The notes below the pieces were generated by a model, which was given only the letters and a program-made list of their open reading frames with translations, searched no databases and was not told the DNA's origin. From assembly GCA_032717465.1 (NCBI GenBank), contig CM064667.1, positions 406,143 through 470,142 on the forward strand: a stretch of DNA of 64,000 nucleotides. Reading direction: 5' to 3'. Positions 10,211 to 23,005 of the stretch are shown here, in pieces. Within the stretch, counting starts at the first letter, position 1; every line of letters begins with the position of its first letter. The DNA is from Coenobita brevimanus (lineage: Eukaryota; Arthropoda; Malacostraca; Decapoda; Coenobitidae). Both the position numbers and the translations under genes were made by a program.

Positions 10211-10372
10211 ACAGAGTGTTGGTTCCCTATGATTTACCATGTCATTTACCCATTCTATGTTTTTAGATTTAAGGAATTTTTGTAATATTGAAGTAAACCT
10301 ACATTTGTACCTCTAATGTTTGTACATGTTAGAGTAACTTTTTCTGGCTTGGTAAAAAGTTCTTTTTTTTTT
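10211..10372 (+). other. 3' untranslated stretch of the Gmr1-like element
   Basis: Non-coding sequence between the pol stop and the polypurine tract, with a T-run just before the purines. There is no env-like frame. Confidence 0.7.
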
Positions 10373-10382
10373 GGGGGGGAGG
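10373..10382 (+). other. Polypurine tract
   Basis: GGGGGGGAGG abuts the 3' LTR and follows a T-rich run, the standard layout for plus-strand DNA priming. Confidence 0.85.
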
Positions 10383-10893
10383 TGTCACGTGGACGCATAT
10401 TTTGTGTAGTTAATTGTTCCCCTTTGCGCCACGTGTGTAACTAGCTAGTTAAGGTGTTTCTAAATTAACGAACTGGCGACCCAATGAAGTTGTGGTAGGC
10501 CTGCATATAAGCCCAGGCGCAAAGGCTCTCTGTCTCTCTCTCTCTGTTTCCCTGTCAGTGACACCGGCTAGCTCTGGGTCGTCCAGGTTTAAGGTTTGTG
10601 TATGTCCTTGGTTAGGGATGCAGGATGGACTTTAGCAAGTTTATGCTCTTGTCCAGTAGGCAGGGTGATGTTTTGTGTTTTGTTTTCTCACTGTTGGTTG
10701 TAAGTTAAGGTAGTTTAATAGATTATGTTAATTTTGTACGTGGTGTTTTGACTCTCCTTAAATGTTCATATGCTAAAGTAACTCCAGATCTAAGTAGTAC
10801 AATATGGTCTTGTCGTACACTCAATTATCATTCTATCGTGGTTTTACTCAGGCCGTGCACCTTGTCCACTTGGTGATTGGGTAGTTTGCGACA
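10383..10893 (+). repeat. 3' LTR of the Gmr1-like element
   Basis: 511 bp, the same ends as the 5' LTR, two differences. It is followed by AAAATCATAATAG, the continuation of the outer element's LTR (compare AAATCATAATAG at 14218). Confidence 0.95.
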
Positions 10894-11374
10894 AAAATCA
10901 TAATAGATAGATAGATAAATAGATTGATAGAAGCAGGGAGTCAGATGATGAGAAGGTGTTGTGTCTGCGAGAATCGAGCAGTGCTAAACATGCTTACACA
11001 CTCTTAACACTGAGGAAAGCTGACGACAGCGGCCAGTAAGGAGATGATGCAGTTAGCTGTCAGCAGTCCTCTCCTGAACAAAGACCTAGTCCATCCACGA
11101 GGAACACACGTGACACACCCCTGCTACACCAGAATTTAGGAAAGAGAGCTCAGACGGAGATTAGCCACAGAAGAGGCAACAGAGAAGTAGACAGGCCTCA
11201 GAGGAGACAGGTCACAGGGAGAAGGGCTTGGCAATTAGAGAGAGAGACAGATAGCGAGACAGGGAGGTAGCTACCCGGGACTTATACTCGTCCGTGTGAG
11301 AGACTTGTTAATATTTCCAAGACAAATAAAAATAGTCCCATACTATTCTTTACCTCTCCTGTTACTACATGACA
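10894..11374 (+). repeat. Outer LTR element, 5' LTR (remainder)
   Basis: Continues the LTR begun at 4425 and ends CTACATGACA. Compared with the 3' LTR it has several SNPs and about 30 bp extra near 11150-11200, so the outer element is older than the inner one. It contains AATAAAAATAG near the end, a possible polyadenylation signal. Confidence 0.85.
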
Positions 11375-14190
11375 TTTGGTAGCAGCGAACGTATATGAAC
11401 CTCGTCTACGAATCAACATTAAATTCCTACAAAATATCAAGATTGAAAACAAGAATATCTATCTCAACCAACAACATAACCAGCTCCTGACTCTTCTCTC
11501 CATCCAGCCCCCTCCGTCTCCCAGATCATCATGCTGATGCAGAGGTCAAGAGATCACACGACGCCTTGCAAGTAGCTTAACGACAAACCAGCAAATCTGC
11601 GGACATCGTCTCCGAATTAAAAGCAAATTTCTACAAAAGCAACCGAGACTCTACAAGATTAGCTTCAGTTCTACAGTGAATCACTACAAAATACAGCCTA
11701 CAGTGCAAATAGTCTACAAGTCTACGAAACAATTCTATAATCTTCACGTAACTTCAAGCAGCAACAAGAAGAATATAAAACAAAGTAAGTAAAGAAGAGG
11801 AAAAAGGACCACAAATACCTCGAGAAAGAACAACAAAACAAACGAAGAGTGAGACACGACTCATAACCACCAGACCTCACCCTCCTCTCTCTGTTACATC
11901 CACCCAACCCCCAACGCTTACGCAGGTGTGAAGAGGTCAATACAAGCAGCAAAACACCAAGTCCATATTCACAACTCGTCTTACTCACCCGTCTTCACTC
12001 AAGTTACTCGTCGCTACTCATTCACTCACCACAGCTACCAGTGTGGGAAGCCGACGTCACCATGTGCTGAGACGACAGCACGCCAATCAACCCGCGAAGG
12101 ACAACGCTATCACCACGTGCAACACCACTCACACCATTTCCCACCACGGTAAAAATTAGTGAGTTACATAGTTACTTCATTCATACAATACACAGTGATA
12201 GACAATAAGCTTCTGCACAAACATATAAAACGTGTTGTATAGTTACAGCTTGAATACACATACCTACTTCAATTATCTTCATAATTCAATCATTAAATAA
12301 TTGCACCAACAATAAATATTCTACACTGTATATATTCATTCATTTCTTACAACATTTATTTAATACCAACGAGTGTTACCATTTATACCTACATAAAATA
12401 CGTGTTTCATATATACAACTATACATATTATATCTACAAAGTGATAAAGAAAATATCCAATCACAGTTACTCAGTAAGCAATTAAAAGAACTGTATTAAA
12501 CATTATTAATTAAAGCTACCTAGTGAAAACAGATAAATTAACTTACGAAAAAAAAAAAAAATGGCCAACACAAATGCCGTTAGCAAGAGTGAACATCTTC
12601 AACACAATCGTGAAGACAATGATTTCCACACAGTGCTGACACACATATTACTCACGATAGGTACAGGTGAACAACAAGTCAGTGTGTATAGTTAATACTG
12701 TATATATGTATATATATTTTTTTTATATAACAAAATATGGGACTATATAATATCATTTTATAATCTCTGTGCAATATAAACTAAACTTTAAAAAAGTATC
12801 TCAAGGAAATTAGCCAGTAATTATGCAACCATGAACATGGAAAAAGCGTACACAAGCGAAGAAAAACAAACTATAGAAAATCAATACATACAAAAAAAAA
12901 AAAGAAAGAAAGAAAGAAAAGTAAAACAGAAAAAAGAGAAATAGAGTAAGATCACATAACAAACAAATGAAAATAAGTGTAAGTGTTACTACATATGCCA
13001 AAATACCACATAAACTACAAACAAAAAAGCAAATTGTGTCTCCACAAACAAGTGGCATGACACATCATCACTATCATCGACCGCAGCATATGTTAGGACT
13101 GCAATTATTACAATTATGTAACTACAAACGATATGTAACAATTATGTAACGACAAACGATTGCATTATGTTACACTTATTACAATTATGTAACTACAAAC
13201 AATACTACAAACAATATGTACCATTTCTGTGACAGTTGCATTAACAAGATGTAACTTTTATGTAACTTTAACTACAATTTTGTAACTACAAACGATATGT
13301 AACAATTATGTAACGACAAACGATTGCATTATGTTACACTAACTACAATTATGTACTTACAAACGATATGTAACAATTATGTAACGACAAACGATTGCAT
13401 TATGTTACACTAACTACAATTATGTACCTACAAACGATATGTAACAATTATGTAACGACAAACGATTGCATTATGTTACACTTTGCCAATTATGTAACAG
13501 TTGAATTAACAAGATGTAACTTTTATGTAACTTTAATTACAATTATGTACCTACAAACGATATGTAACAATTATGTAACGACAAAACAGTTGCATTAACA
13601 AGATGTAACTTTTATGTAACTTTAACTACAATTATAAGGCCAAGACACTTATGTAAGAGTTGCATTAACAAATGTAACTACAATTATAAGGCCAACACAA
13701 TTATGCATTAACACAATATTTTGTAACAATTCATAAAATGTTACAATTATGTAGTACCACAATGTTAGTACAATATTAAGTCATACTATAATAGCACAAT
13801 TCTGTATTACCAGTATCATCATACACGTTAGGTGAAATATTAGACATTACTAAAGTGATAACTCAAATATGTAATGTATAACCTAGCAGTATTACCATTG
13901 CACAATTATATGCGTACGTCTGTTGTACATGCACGTCTTACAAAATGTTATACAACAACCATTGCATTTATTCAAATATGTATACAACTTGTTTAAATGT
14001 ATTATTACTGAATAATCACTATTTACTATGAATAATATATGTATACAATATTCATACAATTATGTTACTTTACAATATTATGTATTTCACTTAATTAGCT
14101 TATAAGTTCATTATAATGTGTATGTAGTATGTATTAATATATTATAACTATTAAATGTCGATGGTGCGCCATTTTTGCGCGGCCGAGCAG
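11375..14190 (+). other. Non-coding interior of the outer LTR element
   Basis: 2.8 kb, AT-rich, without gag, protease, RT or integrase motifs on either strand. TGGTAGCAGCG (11377-11387) begins two bases after the LTR and fits the start of an initiator-Met tRNA primer site. A 34-codon frame starts after an A-run at 12562 (MANTNAVSKSEH...). It could be a gag remnant, but I cannot support that. The right half is dominated by TATGTAAC-type tandem repeats. No clear polypurine tract precedes the 3' LTR. Confidence 0.7.
13094..13660 (+). repeat. About 71-bp tandem repeat (ATGTAAC-rich)
   Basis: Units of about 71 bp containing ACGATATGTAACAATTATG and GATTGCATTATGTTACACT recur about four times with good conservation, with partial and expanded units around them (AAGATGTAACTTTTATGTAA variants). 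Part of the outer element's interior. Confidence 0.8.
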
Positions 14191-14668
14191 TGTGGTAGGA
14201 CCCCATATTATATTTACAAATCATAATAGATAGATAGATAAATAGATAGATAGAAGCAGGGAGTCAGATGATGAGAAGGTGTTGTGTCTGCGAGAATCGA
14301 GCAGTGCTAAACATGCTTACACACTCTTAACACTGAGGAAAGCTGACGACAGCGGCCAGTAAGGAGATGATGCAGTTAGCTGTCAGCAGTCCTCTCGTGA
14401 ACAAAGACCTAGTCCATCCACGAGGAACACACGTGACACACCCCTGCTACACCAGATTTTAGGAAAGAGAGTTTAGAAGGGGACAAGCGATCCTAGAGAC
14501 AGGTCACGGGAGAAGGGCTTAGCGATTTGAGAGAGAGAGACAGATAGCGAGACAGGGAGGTAGCTACCCGGGACTTATACTCGTTCCGTGTGAGAGACTT
14601 GTTAATATTTCCAAGACAAATAAAAATAGTCCCATACTATTCTTTACCTCTCCTGTTACTACATGACA
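14191..14668 (+). repeat. Outer LTR element, 3' LTR (uninterrupted)
   Basis: 478 bp, TGTGGTAGG...CATGACA. It carries the uninterrupted sequence TTTACAAATCATAATAG that shows where the Gmr1-like element went into the other LTR. Confidence 0.87.
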
Positions 14669-14796
14669 TTTGGTGGGGAAGCTACTACAAGATATAAAAG
14701 CCGCTCGACCACAAGTCTAAAATATATATATAACTCAACTACAACTAGAGCGCAAAGAACCACAAGGTATTTTATGACACAAAGTCATTTATGACA
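14669..14796 (+). other. Unexplained 128-bp tail beyond the 3' LTR
   Basis: Lies between the 3' LTR and the right ATGT target duplication and is absent from the empty site in copy B, so it belongs to the insertion. It begins TTTGGTGGGG, resembling the TTTGGTAGCA that follows the 5' LTR, then differs. It ends TTTATGACA, like an LTR end. It may be a short interior fragment left by recombination between elements. Confidence 0.6.
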
Positions 14797-14964
14797 ATGT
14801 CAGAGGAGATACAAACCTGGACTGAGGTGTCGTAACAAACACTGCATTAAGTTATACTGTTCCATGTCAGGCGATATTCATTAGCACTGTTTTGACCGGC
14901 AGTATTTGTGCTTGTGATGCAGTAAGAGTGTGGACTTACACCTGGGGGCACGCACATGAAAGCA

Positions 14965-14973
14965 CACACACAC

Positions 14974-15021
<48 letters not shown>
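14965..15021. repeat. (CA)n microsatellite
   Basis: CA array with one CACG interruption. Copy B (30715-30784) starts with CGCGCGCG and is longer. Confidence 0.95.
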
Positions 15022-15025
<4 letters not shown>

Positions 15026-16784
15026 GGACGCAGCTAACCAACACATAATACACAGGAAAAACTCTATCCTTATACAGTACATGCTCTAAGAAGGTTGTGT
15101 TTATTCACCTGATCAAAGAATATTTTTATGACCACAGAAGGGCGAAGAGAGGAATGGAAGATCCGGGAAGATAGTGGAAGGATGACGTGAATGAGAATGT
15201 GATGATTTTAATTTGGTTCGAGGCATATTTGCTGAGAGCATCCTGGATGAAACACTATATGCACGGACGCGTGGGCACACATATAAATGCATGGACACAC
15301 GTACGTGCATACATGAATTCATACACATCTATTTCTCTGTTTATATATCTACCTACCTAACTGTCTGTCTGTTTATCTATTTTTCTCTCTCTATATATAC
15401 ACAGACATACATATATTAAACTATATTTATTTGTACTAAAAAAAATGTTTTACAACTCCATTCCCTAAATAGTACGGTATAATCTGTACAGCAATAAGAG
15501 AGGCGTGGTTTGTACAAACAAAAAATTAATAAAATAGATACAAGATGATATGGAGCAACGCTTGCGAAACGACGACGTAGAGTGATGAAATGCACTGAAT
15601 CCTAGCTAACTGTCGCTATCTTTCTGGCTGCCCCACTCTCTTTCTTATTTGTCTTTTGCTATCTTTATCTATTCTGCATGTCTTCGAGAGAAATGTCTGC
15701 ATCTAATGTCTGTCTTATGTGCCTCTATTCACTATTTGCTTTCTCACGGCTTCTCTGTCTGTCCCTCAGCCACGAACCACAACCAGTGAAATCAACTTAC
15801 TCATACGTAATCCAGTCCATCGATTAACACACGAATTCACTTACATTAAATTGTAAAAATCACAGTGTCTGTCCCGGACCAAGAAATTGTGCCCTTGTGC
15901 CATGAGTAAGTAAGTGAAGGGTGGGGAAGCACTGCAGAATCCACCGACCTTTAACACCCCCAGTCAACACCACGCAGCCAGACTGACTTTCAACAAGGAG
16001 GAATTGCGGGGAGTTAAGAGAAAAGACTGAATTTAACCTTCAATGGCGGGGGAGGGAAAGGAAGTCAAAGGGCGAGACTGTGTTTAAGTTTGTAGAGGAA
16101 AATAATATAACGAGTGGAAACTGAATTTGTCTTCAAAGCAGGGTAAGTTAACCGGAGATACTGGCTTTTACACAAATGAAGCTGGGAGAATGAAATGGGT
16201 AGTAGGAATATTGCTCGGTACGGTATATGAGATGCGGATCAAGGAGAAGGAAAGGTTACAGTAAGAAATGTGTTTAGAGTTAAGGAAGGTGGAAAATGAA
16301 AAACTGATTATAGGTAATCCAGTGCTACCTTTTTGGAAGGTGGAATGATAATAATGATAATAAAACTGACGACAACGACGACGATGATAATGATGATGAT
16401 GTATACGATTAACGGTCAGGACTGATTTACCGTATAGCTTTAAAGAAAAAATCAGTAGAGACTGACATTAAGAGTGTACAGGAAAACAACCTGAAGACAT
16501 TAAACAGAATCTAAAGTCTTAAGACGGTGTGCGCAAGAGATCACTAGCATTGAAAAGTTTTACGCGTCTCCCTGTATGCAAGAATTCAAAGACAGAGATA
16601 TATCCCTTCCCTTTTAGCTACCGTCCTTGCCCTCACATATCTTCTCTCACCCGATCGTTTTCCGTCTCCTACTCCTTTATCCGTCTCCTCTCGCTCCCGT
16701 CTTATAAATAATTACCCCTTCCCCCTTTGTAATTTCCAAATTTCGGGTAATTCTCTTTTCCTTTATTTACTTTTCAACATAATG

Positions 16785-16921
<137 letters not shown>

Positions 16922-19239
16922 TGGTAACAAAAGGAAATACAGAGGGAAGGTCGATGGCAGAAAGAGATCTATCAAGTCAAAGAAGGAGACTGGCGGACAG
17001 ACTGACCTGAGAATAAGAAAAAAAAAAAAAGTTTAAAAACTGAAAGAACCTAAACAACGGAGAGACGAGGGCGGAGAATAAAGCAGAAAAATATTGAGGA
17101 ACAAAGAGGAACGTAGTAGATTAATGGGAAACGGAAACGCCGGTGAAAAAGAAGACGAAGCATTGATGATGAGGAGGAGTAGGAGAAAGAAGAAAGGGAA
17201 AGAAGGGATGGAAAGGAAGAAGAGAAAGGGGAAGAAGAGGAGCAGGAAAGAGGAGAAACGGGAAGGGAGACAGGGAAGTTGGAAGAAATGAAGAAGGGGA
17301 AGGTAGGAAATGAGGAATAAGGGAAAGGAAAAAGTGGGCGATTGATGATTATGAATACCATGCCATGTACGGTAAGAAAGATTGGTAGTCCAGTCCACGA
17401 CCATGCCTACTGAATCTTCCAGTAATGGTGGCAGGTTATCAATGGCCTTGGTGATGGAGGTGATTTGTTACAATTATAGCCTATGTTGTCTCATGCACCT
17501 GAATCCACCCCACCACCCACACCACGCAACCACACTACCCCGCGAGCACATCCAGCGCAGGCACAGACGCAGACAGTAACACTTGTTCCAAAACCAATCG
17601 GTGCACTCTTCGCGAGAGACTATCTGACACCACGGACGATGGCTACTGTAAAATGTCCAATGATTCCACCCCACGCTGGTAAACTTTTCTTCCATGATGA
17701 TATATCATATGGCATTTTTGTCATATACTCGAGTCAATAATGTCATCACACATATCATTGTATTCATATAACAAAATATTAATCTCCTTGGGACATCATG
17801 AGCTGTACTGATCATTTCGGATAATGTCAGGGCCCTCCAGTGCGATACTTTTGGGGCTAGTGTACACGCACACAGGCACATCCGTATCATATGAAAGAAA
17901 AATTAATAGACTTCGACATATGGGCAAACACAATGGCAAACGCACAGAGTCATACTCGTATATATCATAGAGAATATAATCACACATCACCAACGCCACC
18001 ATGCACGAAGACACAAGCACAGGCGTGTACCGTACTAGTAGAGTAAAAACAGGAAACAAAAACTACAGATACGTCTCCCGGGGCTCTTCAAATATTACTG
18101 ATTAACCTTTTCACTACGAACAAAAACGTTTATCTGTCTTTTCTCACTTCCACCAGATGATACTATTCTGGTTAGAAGAGGCCTCTCGGAGTGAAGGGGT
18201 AAATCCTTCAACAATAGCAAATGTGACAGAATTCTTAAAATCTGTGACTGAAATAAAACACATATTACTTAACAAAATTTGTATAAACTTGACTACTATT
18301 ATCAACAGAAAAAGAAGAAACGGCGAAGATTCCTACAATCAACTCAAGCAACTGTCAAAAGAAAGAAAGGACAATGACAATCACTGGACTCTATAAAACT
18401 ATATAAATAAATAAATAAATAATGAAGAAAAACAACACTGAAAATTCTTAGGAAGTGACTCATGCCTCCGATATGGACGAAAAAATTTACTTAAGGTATA
18501 ATCCTGTAAGAAGGTGAGGTGGAGGTGTAAAGACTGCGTGTGTTGAGGCCCCTCCCGCACCACACCAGCATAAGATCACTAAAGAGGATTACTGGTGGTG
18601 CGGCACTGGCTGCGTTGGCGGACACGTGGGTTGACGTCATATCGGCGAGAGAAGGAGACAACTTTAACCCGTGCTTACCTGCAAATATATCCATATCTGT
18701 ATCTATCTGTATGTCTCTGTGTATCCATCTAGCGATCTATACACATTTATTTAAATTTTATCTAAATATCCGCATATATACATTAAAAATCCCCCCGGCG
18801 CATGCAAGAAAACTCAAGGACCAGCAAGTACAGGCTTAACGCTCCTTACGATACTGCTTAGTATTATATGGGATACAAACAGAAAGCTCCATGATAGTAA
18901 CCAGTGCAGGAAATTAATGGCAGAAGGATAAAATGTAAGAACAATCGTGCAGTCCAGGAAAACCGTCATGAAGTTTTATGGGCGAGGATTGGTGTAAAAT
19001 ATATTGTAAATTATAAACCTGCAAAACAGCATACCAAAACAGCAGTTCATATCACATGTTATCTGCCGGTAATTGTGGCTTTCGTCTGGTGTGCAAGAAA
19101 ATATAATTTTTTCCATCTGCTGTCAGACGCCTAACCCAACAGACCATACAGGGTGACCACATTAAAAAAAAAGAAAAAAAAAAAGATAACGATAACACAA
19201 TGACATTTACAACACATATAAATGAAAGTATAGCCTAAT

Positions 19240-19390
19240 ATTCTATATATCTATCTATCTATTGCCAGAAGTCTCAATCCCGTATGGGGGGCCACAAACA
19301 AATCACTTCCATGTCGCCCTGTCCAATGCCACTTCACTGCCTTGCTCCCAGCTCACACCCTCCTCTCTCAAAGACCTCTCCACATAAACT
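19240..19390 (-). pseudogene. 5'-truncated RTE-like non-LTR retrotransposon, 3' end
   Basis: Read on the minus strand it encodes the C-terminal tail of an RTE-like ORF (GVSWEQGSE, then DRATWK and FVCG), with an in-frame stop. A very short 3' UTR and a (GATA)n tail follow. It is related to the fragment at 49481-49645, which has the same end and tail. Confidence 0.6.
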
Positions 19391-19725
19391 TGTCACATAA
19401 ACGTTTAAAATAATGTCGGCATCAAAAGTCGTTTAGTTTCTCCTACTTTTTTTTTTCTAAAGATTCTGAAAAGTGTGTGATGAATCCACAGCAACCAACA
19501 CTGATAACACTGATCTATGGTTAAATTAATCAGTGTTTGTTGGTGCAGATTAACCATGATTTTTAAAGTCCATGGAGAGAAAAACAAGAGAGGCGACAGG
19601 ACTTCTGATGTCGAGTGTGCAATGAGGTGTTCTTTTCATTGCTACAACCACCACTTAAGTGTGACCTATTGATGTGAAATAGCTGTAGACTGTCTCCATT
19701 AAAGCCAGCATTACTTTTCTCTTTT

Positions 19726-19926
19726 TACTCAAACTTGGCCCCAAATTGCCATCTCTCCATCTTGAATGCTAAATTGTAAGAACAAATCAACATCAACACC
19801 AGGATGTGATGTCAGTCATGAAGAAGTGCTTGGAAAGTATATAAAGCTTTAGTACTGTCTTATTTTGTCACTTTGCGCCAGGAAATAAGCTGTAAAATAA
19901 CGAAAATCTGGGACAAGTTAATGTGA
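19726..19926. mobile_element. MITE-like element, copy 1
   Basis: About 200 bp with imperfect inverted ends: left TACTCAAACTTGGCC, right GGACAAGTTAATGTGA. The subterminal sequence TCTCTCCATCTTGAATGC is shared with copies at 34763-34949 and 46935-47001. TA at the ends suggests Tc1/mariner-type insertion. No coding capacity. Confidence 0.6.
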
Positions 19927-20486
19927 ACAGAAAACAGGATGTATTTTTAGATATCATTCCCGTTACCGGCGGCAGAGCCATATTCATATTCCGGAAATTT
20001 GGAATAGTGGATGAGTTAATGTGGGATAGTCAAGGGTGTATCACAGTCACAGCGTCGTCTTTGGGAAACTTACTGCATTTATTTATGTCTCTCAAGTATC
20101 ATAGTTCACCACGTCTCAGGGTAGTTTGTTGCATATATTTGTAACTCGTATGTTGCAGTTCACCGCGTCTCAGAGCTGTCTGTTGCCTGTGTTTATGACT
20201 CGGGTGTGGCAGAAATGTTCAGCTTCATTTACCTAAATACGCCCAGTGATTATGCTACGGCGATTACCTCAAATATAATATGACACCAAGCTTGCGATGT
20301 ATTTACCAGTTCCAGCATTATTCTGTCTTTGGAAAATAATGAACAACAGCTTATGATCGCAAATTAATCTGAGCTTTTCTGCTCTAAACAGAGATACCTG
20401 CAGTTGACGTAAAGGACAGGCTTTTCATAAGGATTACTGTTAATTCACCTGGAAACCATTTACTACGCTGGGTGGTAACCATATAA

Positions 20487-20720
20487 CCAAATTTTGGCAC
20501 TTGGTGGTTTAGTGGGTAATCATTGCACTCCAGTCGGATTGAGCCAGTGAAGGTCTATATCCAAGGGGTGGTTGGGGTTGATTGCTCATGCATTGCCACT
20601 CAGGGATGAGTGAGGCTGGTCACTCTCATCCTAAATGTCGGGACCAACTGCCTAGCCCCGGGCTCCTACGCTCCTCATGGGACAATGTAGGATTGGATGA
20701 TGGATGGATACTCTTTTCGG
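20487..20720 (+). mobile_element. Degenerate tRNA-derived SINE
   Basis: A-box-like TGGTTTAGTGGG at 20505-20516 and a decayed B box GGTCTATATCC at 20552-20562 at tRNA spacing, followed by a non-tRNA body. Likely an old SINE. Confidence 0.5.
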
Positions 20721-21386
20721 TGGACTCTCTCCTTTACTCATATCATTTACATATTTTCTTCTTCACAGCCACCTGAACCAAGCAAACCATTCTGTGAGGG
20801 GGTTTCTTTTGCTCGACGTTTTTTTGGAAGGTAAAATTTTTGAAGGGTTTTAACCTTTGCTTCTATCTTTTTCAATGAAATATCAACTGAACTGTGCGAA
20901 ACTCATTCTTTCGTATTCACAATCCAGTGCTTTAATTTGTAGTGCAACTAATTTCTTAACTCCTAGATAAATTGAAACACCCTGATGACTTTGTTTCATG
21001 GCCTGAACCTTCTGAGTCTGCCATGTCCTTCCTAAGCTAAACAGAATCAGTTGCCTGCAGCCAAGAAAGAAAGTAAATAAATAAAATCAAACAATAAACT
21101 ATAACATCTCTGGGGAGGAGAGCCAAGTACTTGCTTGAGGTACAGTTCTTTTCACTCTAGTGGCCTCTTACTTTAACTCATGACCTTCTCAGGGGAAAAT
21201 GGCTAAAAGTGGAAACAGTGAACAGAGTCGAGCTACCAAATTTCCCCCCCCCCCCATAAAAAAAGATGTTTCTTGAATCTTGGTCATGGTTATCATAGGT
21301 CTGAACCCAGCAGACAGACAGACAATTCCCCACACAGAGTTCTTTAAATAGTTTGCTGAAAGTCCCATACAGTTCTTATATACCAG

Positions 21387-21432
21387 GTATCTATCTATCT
21401 ATCTATCTTTCTATGTCTTTCTATCTATCTAA
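21387..21432. repeat. (ATCT)n microsatellite
   Basis: ATCT units with TTCT and GTCTTT interruptions. Confidence 0.85.
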
Positions 21433-22284
21433 TTATATGTATAAAACTTTGTGAATGTTTAAGAAAATACTGGTGTTATGGTTCACCACCATTACTAACA
21501 TTACCCAGCCAGATATTTCTCCGATCACAACAAATCTAAGCTTGCTTCAATGACCCGGGTACTGAAACAATATTGCACACTGTTACGAGAGGTGAATGAT
21601 GCAATGGGTTCTTGCTATACAGCTATTCAGTCTCAGATAATAGAATACAACAGGCGGCACACGACAAGCGTTACACCAGGTGAAGGGTAATTACCTGGTT
21701 GTGATTTACTGCTCTTTTTGCACCACAATTGCCAGCGTCCAGTGGTGGTTGTGAGGTGTGGTGCTGATGGTGATTTACTGACAAGTTCCTTGTCTCTTTA
21801 ATATCTCCGTGTATACTTGATCAAAAAACAATCTTTACATCATTCGTCTTTGCATTCTGAAACCGTGGACGAAACGTATGAATATATTCTCTTATAATTA
21901 CTCATAGCTATATATGGGTAGCAATTTTATCAGTACGACATGAAGAAAGAACTCCATGCAACGTATAAATGAACAGTTCACTCAGGAATATCCGCCTAAA
22001 GAAAAAACGCGATACCGCAATAGTGTTCAAGGCGAAACTATCAATCACCTGTGTAAAGATGGCTTTTTGATCGAGTGTACAACTTAGGGTTTGACCGTGT
22101 TTTTCGTTCTAGTTTCCAAATGATGCCAGTATATCTCGTGTCTAAAGGCTGTGTTGTTAATAATATCGCTTTATCGACTGGGCGTTAAAAAAAAATATAA
22201 AGGACACTGCTACAGTTCACACCGCCAAACCTCACACGGCCAGATTTCAAAACGCCGCACCAAACACTCACATTTCAGAACTGA

Positions 22285-22375
22285 AGTACTGTAATAATAA
22301 TAATCATCATCATCATAAATAATAATAATAATAATAATAATTATTATTATTATAATTATAATAATAATAATAAAA
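22285..22375. repeat. (AAT)n/(ATT)n palindromic microsatellite
   Basis: AAT units switch to ATT units and back around 22340, so the strand can fold into a hairpin. Confidence 0.85.
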
Positions 22376-22683
22376 ACAATGCTACGTGTGAAGACTGACC
22401 CATCAGGCCTCTAGGTGTGTACTGGTATATGGCCACCTCGCCTGCCCCACACCCAACCACATCAATTAGGCAGGAAGCAACAAGGCTCTGAGGATTGGAG
22501 GTGATTCACTCGTCTTCCACATTTACAATCAGCCTTAAGAGATGTTACAATCATCCTCAAGATGGGAACAAAATCGGAGAGAACTGACTTTAATAACCAA
22601 GCTTCAGGGAGAGAGCTTATGAATGCTTATACCCACTTCCCCCCTCCCGCATGCACACACGGGGACGCGCACAGACACATAGG

Positions 22684-22686
<3 letters not shown>

Positions 22687-22743
<57 letters not shown>

Positions 22744-22769
22744 TCTCTCTCTCTCTCTCTCTCTCTCTC
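22687..22769. repeat. Compound (AC)n(CT)n microsatellite
   Basis: About 55 bp of AC, then about 26 bp of CT. Confidence 0.95.
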
Positions 22770-22874
22770 CTACAATTCTCCACCGGATCTCTACTAACGT
22801 CAATTTCCAACGCAAGGACGTGTCTCATTCCTTCACTGTTAAAGTAAAGGAAATATTCACTGTATAAATTTCAC

Positions 22875-23005
<131 letters not shown>

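Larger units (their letters stand above)
4455..10893 (+). mobile_element. Gmr1-like Ty3/gypsy LTR retrotransposon, nearly intact
   Basis: A 6.44 kb element with TG...CA LTRs (4455-4965, 10383-10893), tRNA-Pro-like primer site, leader, gag, a long gag-pol frame and a polypurine tract. Domain order in pol is protease, integrase, reverse transcriptase, RNase H: integrase lies upstream of RT, as in Ty1/copia, although the protein motifs are Ty3/gypsy. That arrangement is the hallmark of the Gmr1 group. The two LTRs differ at two of 511 positions, so insertion was recent. The only obvious damage is in gag near 6140-6240. It sits inside the 5' LTR of the outer element; the short target duplication falls in an A-run and cannot be fixed exactly. 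Confidence 0.9.
4425..14796 (+). mobile_element. Non-autonomous LTR retrotransposon with nested Gmr1-like element
   Basis: The outer insertion, defined by comparison with the empty site in copy B. It has a 5' LTR (4425-4454 plus 10894-11374, split by the nested element), a 2.8 kb interior without coding capacity and a 3' LTR (14191-14668). LTRs begin TGTGGTAGGACC and end CATGACA. The first LTR is followed after TT by TGGTAGCAGCG, a plausible initiator-tRNA-Met primer site. With no gag or pol it resembles a LARD-type element moved in trans. Oddly, a further 128 bp (14669-14796) lies between the 3' LTR and the target duplication, so its terminal structure is not standard. Confidence 0.75.

Noticed and set aside
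10894..10897. A definite 4-bp target duplication of the Gmr1-like element
   Set aside because: Flanks are CAAA and AAAA within an A-run; an exact duplication cannot be fixed.
13094..13660. CRISPR-like array
   Set aside because: Contiguous tandem units of about 71 bp without unique spacers, in an animal LTR element.
17033..17404. Minus-strand phenylalanine/serine-rich frames and plus-strand lysine/arginine-rich frames
   Set aside because: Products of a purine-rich block, duplicated at 32741-33112 with only silent-type context; no coding evidence.
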